From contig CAIMLR010000027.1 of the NCBI GenBank assembly GCA_903842345.1, forward strand, positions 62,001-126,000: DNA of 64,000 bases, in the 5' to 3' direction. Both the position numbers and the translations under genes were made by a program. This document shows positions 1 through 9,032 of this stretch, in pieces. The stretch comes from an uncultured Myxococcales bacterium. Its GTDB lineage: Bacteria > Myxococcota_A > UBA9042. The notes beneath the pieces are model-generated. The model ran no database searches. It saw only the letters and a list, made by a program, of their open reading frames with translations, and was not told the origin of the DNA. Position 1 is the stretch's first letter. Each line of letters begins with the position of its first letter.

Positions 1-49
1 GTAAACCGCGCGGCCATCAGGGCCAAAGTAGCCGCCAATGAGGAGCGTC

Positions 50-976
50 ATGCGTCGCAATGTTTTGAATTCTCTGTGCTTTGTGGTTCTTGCTGGCTCG
101 GCTGCCGCGTGTGGTGGCGCGCAGTTCAAGGCGACCCCGAACGAGAAGCCGCAGCGCGCACTGAAGCATGGCGCCAAGGTCGAAGTGGTGGAGACGGCGG
201 ATGCCCTGCCGCAGCCGGTGCTGGTTGTCGGCACGCTGACTGAAGTGACCAAGAAAGGCGAAGACGACCGCAAGAGCGTTGAGAAAGACTTCAAGTTGCT
301 GGCGGCGGGCCGCGGCTGCGACGCGGTTGTTGGCCTGAAGTTGGACGTCGAGGAGCAGCGCGGCAACCAGAAGGTCTACCACAAGGACGCGGACGGCAAG
401 GTTTCGATGGCGGTGGAAGAAGTCGTCACGCAGACCCACCGCTGGAAAGCGCAGTGCGCCCGCTCGGCGGCGGCGGATGGGGCTGCTCCGGTCAAGTCGT
501 CGGCCGTGGCGCCGGGTCCCGCGCCGGAGCCCGCTGTTGTTTCTGGCGACACCGATCCGGCTGTGCAGAGCGTCGCGGCCAAGCTCGCGGGTTTTGAGAC
601 CAACTACCTGCGCCAGTGGAAAGACAAACTGCACGCCACGACCGTGGATCCGTTGGACGCCGTGGGCGCGACGTTGGAGCTGATGGTGCAGGTCGACAAG
701 TTCTGGAAGGTGACCGTGCCGATGGATTGGCTGGGCTGCCGCACGGATCCGCGCAGCGAGGCGTGCGTCAATCATGCCAAGCTGATCAAGGATTTTCGCC
801 GCGCGGATGAACTGCGCCACGAGATGGAGCGCCTGGACCGCAGCGTGTCGGCGCTCAACTGGCTGCGCAAGAACGGCAGTCGCGTCGCGGTTTACCTCGA
901 TACCTTTGTGCCGGCTGAGACAAGCGACTCCGCGATGCGCGCGACGCAGTTCTGGACGGAGCATCAGGCGCGCTGA
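50..976 (+). CDS. putative lipoprotein, unknown function
   Basis: The 308-residue product starts with a basic MRR, a hydrophobic core and the lipobox AGSAAAC, so it should be exported and lipid-anchored at Cys ~21, followed by Gly-Gly. I chose ATG 50 over the in-frame ATG 38 because GAGGAG at 41-46 is well placed for it. After the lipobox come a small alpha/beta-looking segment containing GRGCDAVVG, an Ala/Pro linker (about residues 150-175) and a helical, charged C-terminal half with a second Cys pair. GRGCDAVVG loosely recalls small secreted domains in which a Cys or Gly precedes DAV, but the match is too weak to name a family. No partner is evident; the porin gene follows 146 bases downstream. 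Confidence 0.7.
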   Translation: MRRNVLNSLCFVVLAGSAAACGGAQFKATPNEKPQRALKHGAKVEVVETADALPQPVLVVGTLTEVTKKGEDDRKSVEKDFKLLAAGRGCDAVVGLKLDVEEQRGNQKVYHKDADGKVSMAVEEVVTQTHRWKAQCARSAAADGAAPVKSSAVAPGPAPEPAVVSGDTDPAVQSVAAKLAGFETNYLRQWKDKLHATTVDPLDAVGATLELMVQVDKFWKVTVPMDWLGCRTDPRSEACVNHAKLIKDFRRADELRHEMERLDRSVSALNWLRKNGSRVAVYLDTFVPAETSDSAMRATQFWTEHQAR

Positions 977-1122
977 GCGCACTTGCGGCCAAGGAAGCAA
1001 CCGTCCAAGATGGCTTGGGGCGCGTCGGACCGGGTCTATGCGCAGGGGTCAAGCACAACCAGACGGGCATAGCGACTGGCGTCCACGCGCGCTGGCAGCG
1101 TGTTTGCGCAAATGGGGCAGGC

Positions 1123-2580
1123 ATGCGGAACAGCGTGAATGTGAACGATCGAGCGGGGAAGTGGCTGCTGCTGGCAGTTGCGATTGGGCTCGCAATGCCG
1201 GGTCCGGTTCTGGCCAATCCCTTTGATGTCTATGGTTTGGGGGCGCGTTCTTCCGCCATGGGCAACGCGGGCACGGCGATCGCCGATGATTTCAGCGCGA
1301 CGTATTACAATCCCGCCGGACTCGCGCTCGCCCAGCCGACGTTCAGCGCTGGCCTGACGCTGACGTATGACGACGTCGCGATTCGCCTGAAAGACCGCCC
1401 CGCGGGCTACGATCTGCCGGATCTGGGTTCCAAGAGCCCGCTGATTCCGACCAAGTATCGCCTGTCGACGCGCGGCGATACCACGGATATCCCAGCGACT
1501 TATGCGCTGCACCTGGGCGGCGTCGTGGCGCCGTGGATCGACCAACTGCGTTTCGGTTTCGCCGCAGGGCTGCCGGTCGGGTCGGTGGGCGAGCAGACCG
1601 CGCGTTTCTCGGACGAGCGCGAGCAGTATTTCAGCAACCGCCTCGACTTTGAGCTGCTGGGTCACCGTCAACAGCAGATGTCCGTGCTCCTGGGCGCCGG
1701 CTTCCGCGTCACAGACTGGTTGGCGGTCGGCGTCGGCTTGTCCCTGCTGCCGAATTCCACGACAAACGCGGGCGTCTACCTGGCGGATTCCGGCCACCAG
1801 GACCAGATCCAGATGACGGTCCAGAACAGCCAGAAGTGGAATCCGACGATGCACGCCGGCTTGATGCTGACGCCATCCTCGAAATGGCAGTTTGGCATGG
1901 CGTGGCGCGGTCAGAACGCGTTCAACCTCGACATTCATAACGACGTCCAGATCAAGGGCTTTCAGGGCACGTCGAGCGGCTTTCCGATTCCGCAGAACGC
2001 GCATTTCGTGATGAATTTCACGCCGCACCAGTTCGTCGCGGGCGCCGCGTACAAGAGCGGCTCGGTGCTGGGCACGGTGGACGTTATCCGCTCGCTGTGG
2101 AGCCATTACGTTGACACGGTCGGCGATCCCGCTGGCTTCATTGACACGTGGAGCGTGCGGATGGGCGGCCAGTGGCAGGCCACCGAGCAGACGCAACTCT
2201 ACGCCGGGCTGCGCTACGAGCAGACGCCGGTGCAGGACCAGACGGGCCGAACCAACTACGTGGACAACGACCGCGTGGGCGTGTCAGGCGGCGCGCGGCA
2301 TCGCTTCGCGGTGGGCGAACGCAACATTGAAGTGGGCTGGTACCTCTCCGTGCAGCGGCTGCTGGCGCGCGACACCAACAAGTCCCAGACGGCGGCGCAG
2401 AACTGCGCCCCGGGCGTGAAGTCGGTGTGCGATGAAGTGCCCGATAACATCACCGATCCCGTGACAGGCAAGTCCGTGCCGCAGGCGCAAGGTCTGCAGA
2501 CCGGCAATCCGGGCTTCCCCGGCTTCCTGTCGTACGGCACGATTCTCGCGGTTGGTCTTGACCTGCGGATTCCGTTTTAG
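1123..2580 (+). CDS. OmpP1/FadL/TodX-family outer-membrane transporter
   Basis: This 485-residue protein is probably a beta-barrel porin for hydrophobic substrates such as fatty acids. Evidence: a signal peptide ending PGPVLA, then the family N-terminus NPFDVYGLGARSSAMGNAGT and a YYNPAGLALAQP motif (the NPA hatch signature), followed by alternating strands and a terminal Phe (LRIPF). ATG 1123 fits a GGGGCAG ribosome site and places the signal peptide at residue 1; the upstream in-frame start at 1015 would add a polar leader. One Cys pair near residues 430-440 may form an extracellular disulfide. The substrate cannot be read from the sequence. Confidence 0.88.
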   Translation: MRNSVNVNDRAGKWLLLAVAIGLAMPGPVLANPFDVYGLGARSSAMGNAGTAIADDFSATYYNPAGLALAQPTFSAGLTLTYDDVAIRLKDRPAGYDLPDLGSKSPLIPTKYRLSTRGDTTDIPATYALHLGGVVAPWIDQLRFGFAAGLPVGSVGEQTARFSDEREQYFSNRLDFELLGHRQQQMSVLLGAGFRVTDWLAVGVGLSLLPNSTTNAGVYLADSGHQDQIQMTVQNSQKWNPTMHAGLMLTPSSKWQFGMAWRGQNAFNLDIHNDVQIKGFQGTSSGFPIPQNAHFVMNFTPHQFVAGAAYKSGSVLGTVDVIRSLWSHYVDTVGDPAGFIDTWSVRMGGQWQATEQTQLYAGLRYEQTPVQDQTGRTNYVDNDRVGVSGGARHRFAVGERNIEVGWYLSVQRLLARDTNKSQTAAQNCAPGVKSVCDEVPDNITDPVTGKSVPQAQGLQTGNPGFPGFLSYGTILAVGLDLRIPF

Positions 2581-2682
2581 TCCGTGCTTTTGCAGAAGAA
2601 TGTGCGCGTTGCGCTGACTTCCGGTAGCATGGCTGGCAATGAATGGTGCGCGGCGACCCAGCTGGGTCGGAGGCGTGGAAGG

Positions 2683-5508
2683 ATGCAGATGAAGTGGTTG
2701 GCAGCGGTGCTGGTGGTGGTCGCGACGGCGTGTGGGACAACGGCAAGCGGCGGCGGTGCCGCAATTTCCGGCGCGGATTCCCTGGACGACGTTGGCCTGG
2801 CGGGCGACGCAACGGCGGTTGACGACGCGGACGCCAGCGTTGGGACGGATGTCGCGCCCGGCAATGACGTGATCCCTGGTCAGGACGTTGCCCCCGGTCA
2901 GGATGCGCTCAGCGACGTGGGCACGGATTCGGACGCGATGACCACCGATGCCGCGACCGACGCCGCGACGGCCGATGTGGCCGAGGACGTCAAACCCGCG
3001 TGCAGCGCCCAAACGTGCGACGACGGCGATCCATGCACCGACGATGGCTGCGACGCCGTGGGCGCTTGCGTCCATGGTCCCAAGCCGGGCTGCGGCAACA
3101 CGCCGGTGCCCTGCGGCCAGGCCAGCGACTGCACCAAGGGCACGTGCGACCTGAAACTGCACATCTGCGTCGCCTGCCAGAAGACCGCGGATTGCGGCGG
3201 CTTGGGCCAGTGCATCAACCAGAAGTGCGTCGCGGCCGTCGCGTGCGCTTCTGACGGCCAGTGCAAGGCGACCAATCAGGTGTGCGACAAGAACGCCGCC
3301 TTCTGCGTCGACTGCGTCACCGCCGGCGACTGCAAGATCGGCGAGACCTGCGCGGCCAACAAGTGCAGCGCGGCGCCGGCCAAATGCGCCTCGTCCAAGG
3401 ATTGCGCCGGCCTGCTGGTCTGCGACAAGGCCGCCGGCATCTGCGTGGGCTGCGTGCTTCCCGGCGACTGCACCGCCGCTGAGACGTGCCAGGCCAACGC
3501 GTGCGTCGCCAAGATCTGCACCACGCCGATCTGCCAGAGCAGCACTGTCTGGAATTGCAACGCCGAGGGCACGGGCTACGTGGCGGCACCGACCCCGTGC
3601 GATGACGGCCAACCGTGCACCACGGACCTCTGTGCGCCCGGCACCGGCTGCGTGCACCCGGCCAACGCGGACGCTTGCACGGACGGCAACGCGTGCACCG
3701 CGGGCGACACGTGCGCGGCCGGCAAGTGCGCGAGCGGCAAGCCGACCGACTGCAACGACCTCAACGTGTGCACGAACGACTCCTGCCAGCCCGCCACCGG
3801 CTGCGTCCACCTCGCCAGCAACGCGACGGCCTGCGACGACGGCAGTTTTTGCACTTCCGGTGACGCGTGTCAGGGCACCGCGTGCGTGGGCAAAGTAACG
3901 GTCAGCTGCGATGACGGCAACGCATGCACCGCCGACGCGTGTGACAAGATCGGCTGCACGCACACCGCCGGCGCTGGCGCCTGCGAAGATGGCAATCCGT
4001 GCACGGTGAGCGATTCCTGCGCGGGCAGCCTGTGCGCGGCCGGCATCGCCAACACGTGCGACGACGGCAACGAATGCACCGTCGACGCCTGTGAGACCAA
4101 GACGGGGTGCGCCCACACGTTGAAAGCGGGCTGCATCCCCGTCAGCCTGCCGCCGTGCGCCATCGACGCCGATTGCACCGCGGGCACGGTTTGCGACACC
4201 TCCGCGCACACCTGCGTGGCGTGCGTCAAGGATGCCGACTGCGGCGCGAGCGGCGTCTGCCAGGCCCACACCTGCAAGACCGCCGTGGCATGCCAATCTG
4301 ACGTCCAGTGCAAGGCCACCAAGCAGGTCTGCAACACGACAGCCAAGGCGTGCGTCGACTGCAACTTCAAGACCGACTGCGCCACGGGCGAGGAATGCCT
4401 CGCCAACCAGTGCGTCGCCGTCAAGGCGTGTACGTCGTCCAAGGACTGCACCAAAGTCTGCGACCAACAGAAGGGCGTCTGCGCGGACTGCCTGAGCGAC
4501 GCCGACTGCACCACCGCGCAGTTCTGCGGGACCGAGCACGTGTGCCACGCCGACGTCTGCGTCGGCCCGGCCTGCAACGGCACCAGCCTGTGGACGTGCA
4601 ACGCCAACGGCAGCGGCTACGCGAGCGCGACTTCCTGCAGCGACGGCATCCTCTGCACGATTGACTCCTGCACCGTGAAGGCCTGCGTGCACACGCCCAA
4701 GTTCGACGCGACGGCGTTTGAATTCCCCGGCAACGGCCTCGACGACAACTGCGACGGCAAGACCGACGACGTGGCGCTCTGCGACACCGGCTTGAGCAGC
4801 GCGACGCCGGGTGACTACAGCAAGGCGCTGGACCTGTGCAGCGGCACCAGCGACTTCACCGTCAGCGCCAGTGCGCAGGCGCGCGCCATCCGCGGCAAGT
4901 TCGGCAGCACGTTCGCGCCGCAAGCCGGCAGCAACATGGTCATGCTCTCCACCGGCATCGCCGCCGCGGAGGGCGAGGCTGGCTACGCCGCGCCGGAACA
5001 GGGCACCAACTTCCAGTTCACCACGAGCACCAACGTCAACCAAGGCAAGTGCGCGGGCAGCGCGCCCCACGACGCATCGGTCCTGCGCGTCAAGGTCGCC
5101 ATTCCCGCCAACGCGACGGCGATGGCCTTTGATTTCGCGCTATTCAGCGCCGAGTACCTGACGGCGCAATCCCAGCCGGATGGTTTCTCCGTCGTCGTGC
5201 AAGGCGCGGCCTACAGCGGCGACGTCGTTGGCGATGCGCTGGGCAAATGCTTCAGCCCCAACAACCTCGCTTTCACCAGCTGCGCGACGTGCAGCAAGGG
5301 CGCCACGGGGTTGACCGGCACGGGCTATGAAACCCACGGCGCCTACGGCTGGGAGACCGCCAGCTTCCCCGTCAAGGGCGGCGACACTGTGACCGTCGAG
5401 TTTGCCATCTTTGACGTGGGCGACGGCATCTTTGACACCGCCGTCCTCCTCGACAGCCTGCGCTTCACCAACGCCGCCATCGCCACGCCGACGCTCGTCG
5501 CCAAGTAG
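2683..5508 (+). CDS. Cys-rich surface lipoprotein with CTDC-like repeats and a choice-of-anchor-L-like domain
   Basis: The 941-residue protein begins with a lipoprotein signal (LVVVATAC, then GTT). An Asp/Ala/Val-rich stalk of about 90 residues contains GQDVAPGQD-type repeats. A long Cys-rich region follows, with units of the form CDDGnaCTxDxC...GC.H resembling Dicty_CTDC repeats, alternating with C.KD.DC units. One MopE-like motif (GNGLDDNCDGKTDD) precedes a C-terminal beta domain that ends FDVGDGIFDTAVLLDSLRF and contains ALFSAEYLT, as in choice-of-anchor-L domains. Starts at 2683 or 2689 both fit the GGAGG/GGAAGG ribosome site. The cysteines imply many disulfides and an extracellular location. 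The binding partner is unknown. Confidence 0.85.
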   Translation: MQMKWLAAVLVVVATACGTTASGGGAAISGADSLDDVGLAGDATAVDDADASVGTDVAPGNDVIPGQDVAPGQDALSDVGTDSDAMTTDAATDAATADVAEDVKPACSAQTCDDGDPCTDDGCDAVGACVHGPKPGCGNTPVPCGQASDCTKGTCDLKLHICVACQKTADCGGLGQCINQKCVAAVACASDGQCKATNQVCDKNAAFCVDCVTAGDCKIGETCAANKCSAAPAKCASSKDCAGLLVCDKAAGICVGCVLPGDCTAAETCQANACVAKICTTPICQSSTVWNCNAEGTGYVAAPTPCDDGQPCTTDLCAPGTGCVHPANADACTDGNACTAGDTCAAGKCASGKPTDCNDLNVCTNDSCQPATGCVHLASNATACDDGSFCTSGDACQGTACVGKVTVSCDDGNACTADACDKIGCTHTAGAGACEDGNPCTVSDSCAGSLCAAGIANTCDDGNECTVDACETKTGCAHTLKAGCIPVSLPPCAIDADCTAGTVCDTSAHTCVACVKDADCGASGVCQAHTCKTAVACQSDVQCKATKQVCNTTAKACVDCNFKTDCATGEECLANQCVAVKACTSSKDCTKVCDQQKGVCADCLSDADCTTAQFCGTEHVCHADVCVGPACNGTSLWTCNANGSGYASATSCSDGILCTIDSCTVKACVHTPKFDATAFEFPGNGLDDNCDGKTDDVALCDTGLSSATPGDYSKALDLCSGTSDFTVSASAQARAIRGKFGSTFAPQAGSNMVMLSTGIAAAEGEAGYAAPEQGTNFQFTTSTNVNQGKCAGSAPHDASVLRVKVAIPANATAMAFDFALFSAEYLTAQSQPDGFSVVVQGAAYSGDVVGDALGKCFSPNNLAFTSCATCSKGATGLTGTGYETHGAYGWETASFPVKGGDTVTVEFAIFDVGDGIFDTAVLLDSLRFTNAAIATPTLVAK
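3591..4140 (+). repeat. block of CDDG-CTxDxC (Dicty_CTDC-like) coding repeats
   Basis: Coding tandem repeat inside the lipoprotein at 2683-5508. Each unit of about 35-45 residues follows CDDGxxCTxDxC...TGCxHxxxxxxC. DNA identity between units is moderate, so this looks like an old protein repeat and not a recent DNA expansion. Confidence 0.7.
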
Positions 5509-5516
5509 CGCCGCCG

Positions 5517-7049
5517 ATGCCCGCGCCTGACATCCTGCTCGTCACGCTCAACGCCCGCTATTTTCACGCGTCGCTGGGCCTGCGCTACCTGTACGCCAAT
5601 CTGGGCGACTTGCAGCCGCGCGCGGCCATCCGCGAGTTCATCACCTCGCATCGGCCGATCGACATCGCGGAGCAGCTGCTGGCCGGGTCGCCGCGGATCC
5701 TCGGCTTTGGCGTGTACATCTGGAACGTCGCGGAAACGGCGGAGGTGATCGCCATCGTCAAGGCGGTCGCGCCGGAGACGGTGATTGTGCTGGGCGGTCC
5801 GGAAGTGAGCCATGAGTCGGTCGGGCAGGCGATCGTTGGGCAAGCCGACTACGTGATTACGGGCGCCGCCGATCGCGCTTTTGCCGAGCTGTGTGCCGCG
5901 ATCCTGCACGGTCACCCGCCGGCGCAGGGGATCCAGCACGCCGCGGACCTCGCGCTCAGCGACCTCGCGCTGCCGTACGCCTACTACACGGATGAGGACA
6001 TCGCCAACCGGCTGATCTACGTCGAGGCGTCCCGCGGTTGTCCGTTCAAGTGCCAGTTCTGCCTGTCGTCCTTGGACAAAACTGCGGTGCCGTTTGAGCT
6101 GGAGCGCTTTCTCGGCGCGATGGCGGAGTTGCACGACCGCGGCGTGCGCCACTTCAAGTTCGTCGATCGCACGTTCAACCTGAGCGCGAAGACCGCCGTT
6201 CGCATCCTCGAATTCTTCCTCGCGCGCCTGGACGACAAGCTGTTCCTGCATTTTGAGCTGGTGCCCGATCGCCTGCCCGACGCCATTCGCGCGCTGATCC
6301 CGCAGTTCCCGCCGGGGACGCTGCAATTTGAGATTGGCATCCAGACGTTCAATCCGGCCGTGCAGGCGTTGATCGACCGCAAGCAGGACGATGCCGAGAC
6401 GGACGCCAACCTGCGGTGGATCCGCGCGGCGACGAACGCGCACATTCACGCGGATCTGATCGTTGGGCTTCCGGGCGAGGATCTGGCGAGCTTTGCCGCG
6501 GGATTTGACCGGCTTGTGGCGCTCGATCCGCAGGAAATCCAGATCGGCATTCTCAAGCGGTTGCGCGGCACGCCGATCATCGCCCACACGGACGCGTGGC
6601 AGCTCCGCTTCAACGCGATGCCGCCGTACAACGTGCTGAGCACGGCGTCGCTGAGTTTCGCTGACATGCAGCGCATGAGCCGCTTTGCCCGCTACTGGGA
6701 TCTGGTGGCCAATTCCGGGCGGTTTCCCCGCACGCGGCTGCTGCTCCTGGGCGACCGGCCATTTGCGCATTTCATGGCGTTTGCCGATTGGCTCTTTGCG
6801 TCGACGCGACAGACCCACCAGATCGCCTTTGACCGGCTGTTTGAACTGCTGTGGCAGGGGCTGACGCAGGCGCTGGGCGTCGCACCGGAGCGGGCGCGCG
6901 AGGCGCTGGCGGAAGACTATCGTCTCAGCGGATTGCGCGGTGCGCCCGCGTTCCTTGCGCCGCCGGTTGGCGTGCCGGGCGGGACGACGGCGCGGCCGGA
7001 TCGCCAGGCGCGGCAAGCGCAGCACGCACGCCGCACAGCGGAGTCCTGA
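5517..7049 (+). CDS. B12-binding-domain radical SAM protein (DUF4080-like)
   Basis: 510 residues. The N-terminal ~140 residues form a cobalamin-binding-like Rossmann fold (LGGPEVSHE). The radical SAM core follows, with CPFKCQFC (C-x3-C-x2-C) to ligate the 4Fe-4S cluster, then FVDRTFN and a QTFN strand typical of TIM-barrel radical SAM enzymes. The C-terminal ~170 residues match the helical region found in the DUF4080 group. The reaction is unknown; relatives catalyse methylations or ring rearrangements. ATG lies only 8 bases after the preceding stop, so co-transcription with the Cys-rich lipoprotein is likely, though a functional link is not obvious. The tail is Arg/Ala-rich and probably disordered. 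Confidence 0.85.
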   Translation: MPAPDILLVTLNARYFHASLGLRYLYANLGDLQPRAAIREFITSHRPIDIAEQLLAGSPRILGFGVYIWNVAETAEVIAIVKAVAPETVIVLGGPEVSHESVGQAIVGQADYVITGAADRAFAELCAAILHGHPPAQGIQHAADLALSDLALPYAYYTDEDIANRLIYVEASRGCPFKCQFCLSSLDKTAVPFELERFLGAMAELHDRGVRHFKFVDRTFNLSAKTAVRILEFFLARLDDKLFLHFELVPDRLPDAIRALIPQFPPGTLQFEIGIQTFNPAVQALIDRKQDDAETDANLRWIRAATNAHIHADLIVGLPGEDLASFAAGFDRLVALDPQEIQIGILKRLRGTPIIAHTDAWQLRFNAMPPYNVLSTASLSFADMQRMSRFARYWDLVANSGRFPRTRLLLLGDRPFAHFMAFADWLFASTRQTHQIAFDRLFELLWQGLTQALGVAPERAREALAEDYRLSGLRGAPAFLAPPVGVPGGTTARPDRQARQAQHARRTAES

Positions 7050-7075
7050 CAATTGCGCAAAGTCGGCAAAAGCGG

Positions 7076-7104
7076 TTGCCAATCGCGGCGCGATCGCCTA
7101 CACA
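7076..7104 (+). promoter_or_regulatory. candidate promoter of the adenylate cyclase gene
   Basis: TTGCCA at 7076-7081, a 17-base spacer, TACACA at 7099-7104. The -35 matches the sigma-70 consensus at 5 of 6 positions and the -10 at 3 of 6. It shares the TAC-type -10 of other promoters in this window. Confidence 0.35.
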
Positions 7105-7211
7105 AAGGGACGCTTTAGTCGGTCGACGGGGCCGAAAGCCGAGTCTTTTGGCCGTAGGATGTGGATGTCTGGCGTCAGGCATTCCCCGCAGGCGAGCTCC
7201 CGAGGTGTTGT

Positions 7212-9026
7212 GTGGCCCAGCTCGTCATCTATCAGGGCGATGACTGCCGAACGCTGGAGTTGCGCGACGACAAGATCGTCACGATTGGCCGCGCGCGTGA
7301 CGCCGACGTCCACATCGACGATCCCAGCCTGTCGCGCCGCCACTGTGAAGTGCGCAAGCTCGATGGCCAATGGCTGCTGAAGGATCTTGGCAGCTTCAAC
7401 GGCACGTACTGCAACGACGGCATGGTCAGTGAGCATTGGCTGCGGCAGGGCGACCGCATCCAGCTGGGGCTGACGGTCCTGAACTTTGAGCAATCCGAGG
7501 CCGAGCAGCGCGCCGCGACCGCGGTGACGGAAAACGTCGCGCTGCCCGATGATCCGGACCTGCTGCAGCGCCGCCTGCGCAACTATATGGCATTGCTGGA
7601 GATTACCAAGGCTGTTTCCAGCGTGTTATCAACTGATAACCTGTTCCGCCTGGTGATTGAAAAGTCGCTGGCGCTGACCAACGCCGAGCGCGGTTCGCTC
7701 ATCGAGTTCACGGAAAAGGGCCCGGTGTTCCGCGTGGCGCGCAGCCGCGACGGCAAGCCGATTGACGATCCGGAGTCGACGGTCTCCAAGTCGATCATCG
7801 CCAGCGTCCACCAGAGCGGCGAACCGGTCGTGACGATGGACGCCATCAACGATTTTGGCGGCGTGAGCAATACCATCGCGCACCTGGACATCCGCTCGCT
7901 GGTCTGCGCGCCGCTCAAGGTCAAGGAGCGGGTGCTGGGCTGCATCTACGTGGACAGCCAGATTTCCGAGCGGGAATTTGGCGGCGAGGCGCTGAATCTG
8001 CTGCAGGCTTTTGCCGATCAGGCGGCGATCGCCATCGACAATGCCCGGCTGTACGACGAGATGATGAAGTCGCGCGAGCAGGAAAAGCGCGTGCGGCAGG
8101 TGTTCCAGAAATACGTGCCGGCGGACGTTGTGCGCCGCGCGCTGGAGATGGATTCGACCAAGCGGCTGTCCACCAAGCAGGTGTGCACGGTGCTGTTCAG
8201 CGACATTCGCGGTTTCACGTCGATGTCCGAGCGCATGGAGCCGGAAGCGGTGGTGTCGTTCCTCAACGATTACCTCCAGCGGATGGTCGACATCGTGTTT
8301 GACGAGGGCGGCATCGTCGACAAGTTCATCGGCGACGCGGTCATGGCGGTTTTTGGCGCGCCATTCCCCAAGCCGGACGACGCGGTGCGGGCGGTGCGGG
8401 CGGGCCACCGGATGCTGGAGGAACTCGACCGCTTCAACGAGGACCAGGCCAAGATCGGCGGCGTCAACATCCGCATTGGCATCGGCATCCATACCGGCCC
8501 GGTGATCGCCGGCAACATCGGCTCCGACAAGAAGATGGAGTACACGGTGATCGGCGACACCGTGAACATCGCGAGCCGCGTCGAATCCCTGTGCAAGGAG
8601 CACAGCACGGAATTCATCATCACCCAAGCCTGCTACGACGCGACGCGACGGCGGATTGCCGTGCGGCCGATTGGCCCGGTGTCCGTCAAGGGCAAAGAAA
8701 ACACGCTGATGATCTACGAGGCGCTGCGCCGGACTGTGGCGGGACAGGCCGCGCACGCCGCGCATGCCGCACCCGTGCCCGCAGGCGTGGGCGCGCGCGA
8801 GTTGCGGACGATGGAGGCGCCGGTCATCAAGCCGACGGAGCTGACGGGCAACCGCACCGCGTACGGCGCGCCGGAGCTTGTCGCGGTGCCGGCTGCCGCG
8901 CCACCGTCGGAACGCCGCGTGCGGCCGATGACGATTCCACCGCCGCCGATTCGGCCGGCAACAAGGCCGATGCCGGTGATTCCGCCGCCGCCCGGCGGTC
9001 CGGCGCCAAAAGATCCGACCAAGTAG
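7212..9026 (+). CDS. FHA-GAF class III adenylate cyclase
   Basis: 604 residues. FHA domain at about 5-90 (IGRARDADVHI, SRRHCEV, GSFNGTY), which should bind phosphothreonine. GAF domain at about 115-275. A short helical linker (EQEKRVRQVFQKYVP) leads to the cyclase domain at about 310-480. Catalytic features are present: metal-binding Asp in LFSDIRGFTS and FIGDAVMAVFG, Lys in VDKFIGD, and IGDTVNIASR, which supplies the Asp favouring adenine plus the Asn/Arg transition-state pair. A Pro-rich tail of about 100 residues follows. GTG 7212 is chosen because GAGGT lies 5 bases upstream and the FHA fold starts at once. The likely product is cAMP, gated by a phosphoprotein (FHA) and a small ligand or dimer signal (GAF). 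The protein is cytosolic, with no membrane segment. Confidence 0.9.
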   Translation: MAQLVIYQGDDCRTLELRDDKIVTIGRARDADVHIDDPSLSRRHCEVRKLDGQWLLKDLGSFNGTYCNDGMVSEHWLRQGDRIQLGLTVLNFEQSEAEQRAATAVTENVALPDDPDLLQRRLRNYMALLEITKAVSSVLSTDNLFRLVIEKSLALTNAERGSLIEFTEKGPVFRVARSRDGKPIDDPESTVSKSIIASVHQSGEPVVTMDAINDFGGVSNTIAHLDIRSLVCAPLKVKERVLGCIYVDSQISEREFGGEALNLLQAFADQAAIAIDNARLYDEMMKSREQEKRVRQVFQKYVPADVVRRALEMDSTKRLSTKQVCTVLFSDIRGFTSMSERMEPEAVVSFLNDYLQRMVDIVFDEGGIVDKFIGDAVMAVFGAPFPKPDDAVRAVRAGHRMLEELDRFNEDQAKIGGVNIRIGIGIHTGPVIAGNIGSDKKMEYTVIGDTVNIASRVESLCKEHSTEFIITQACYDATRRRIAVRPIGPVSVKGKENTLMIYEALRRTVAGQAAHAAHAAPVPAGVGARELRTMEAPVIKPTELTGNRTAYGAPELVAVPAAAPPSERRVRPMTIPPPPIRPATRPMPVIPPPPGGPAPKDPTK

Positions 9027-9032
9027 CCGCTG

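Noticed and set aside
1-49. Tail of an upstream gene ending at TAG 29-31
   Set aside because: That frame has a TAA at 2-4, so no coding segment is supported.
2284-5070. 928-residue minus-strand ORF
   Set aside because: It is antisense to the Cys-rich lipoprotein; the translation is low-complexity Ala/Val/Arg with no motifs, a by-product of GC-rich repeat codons.
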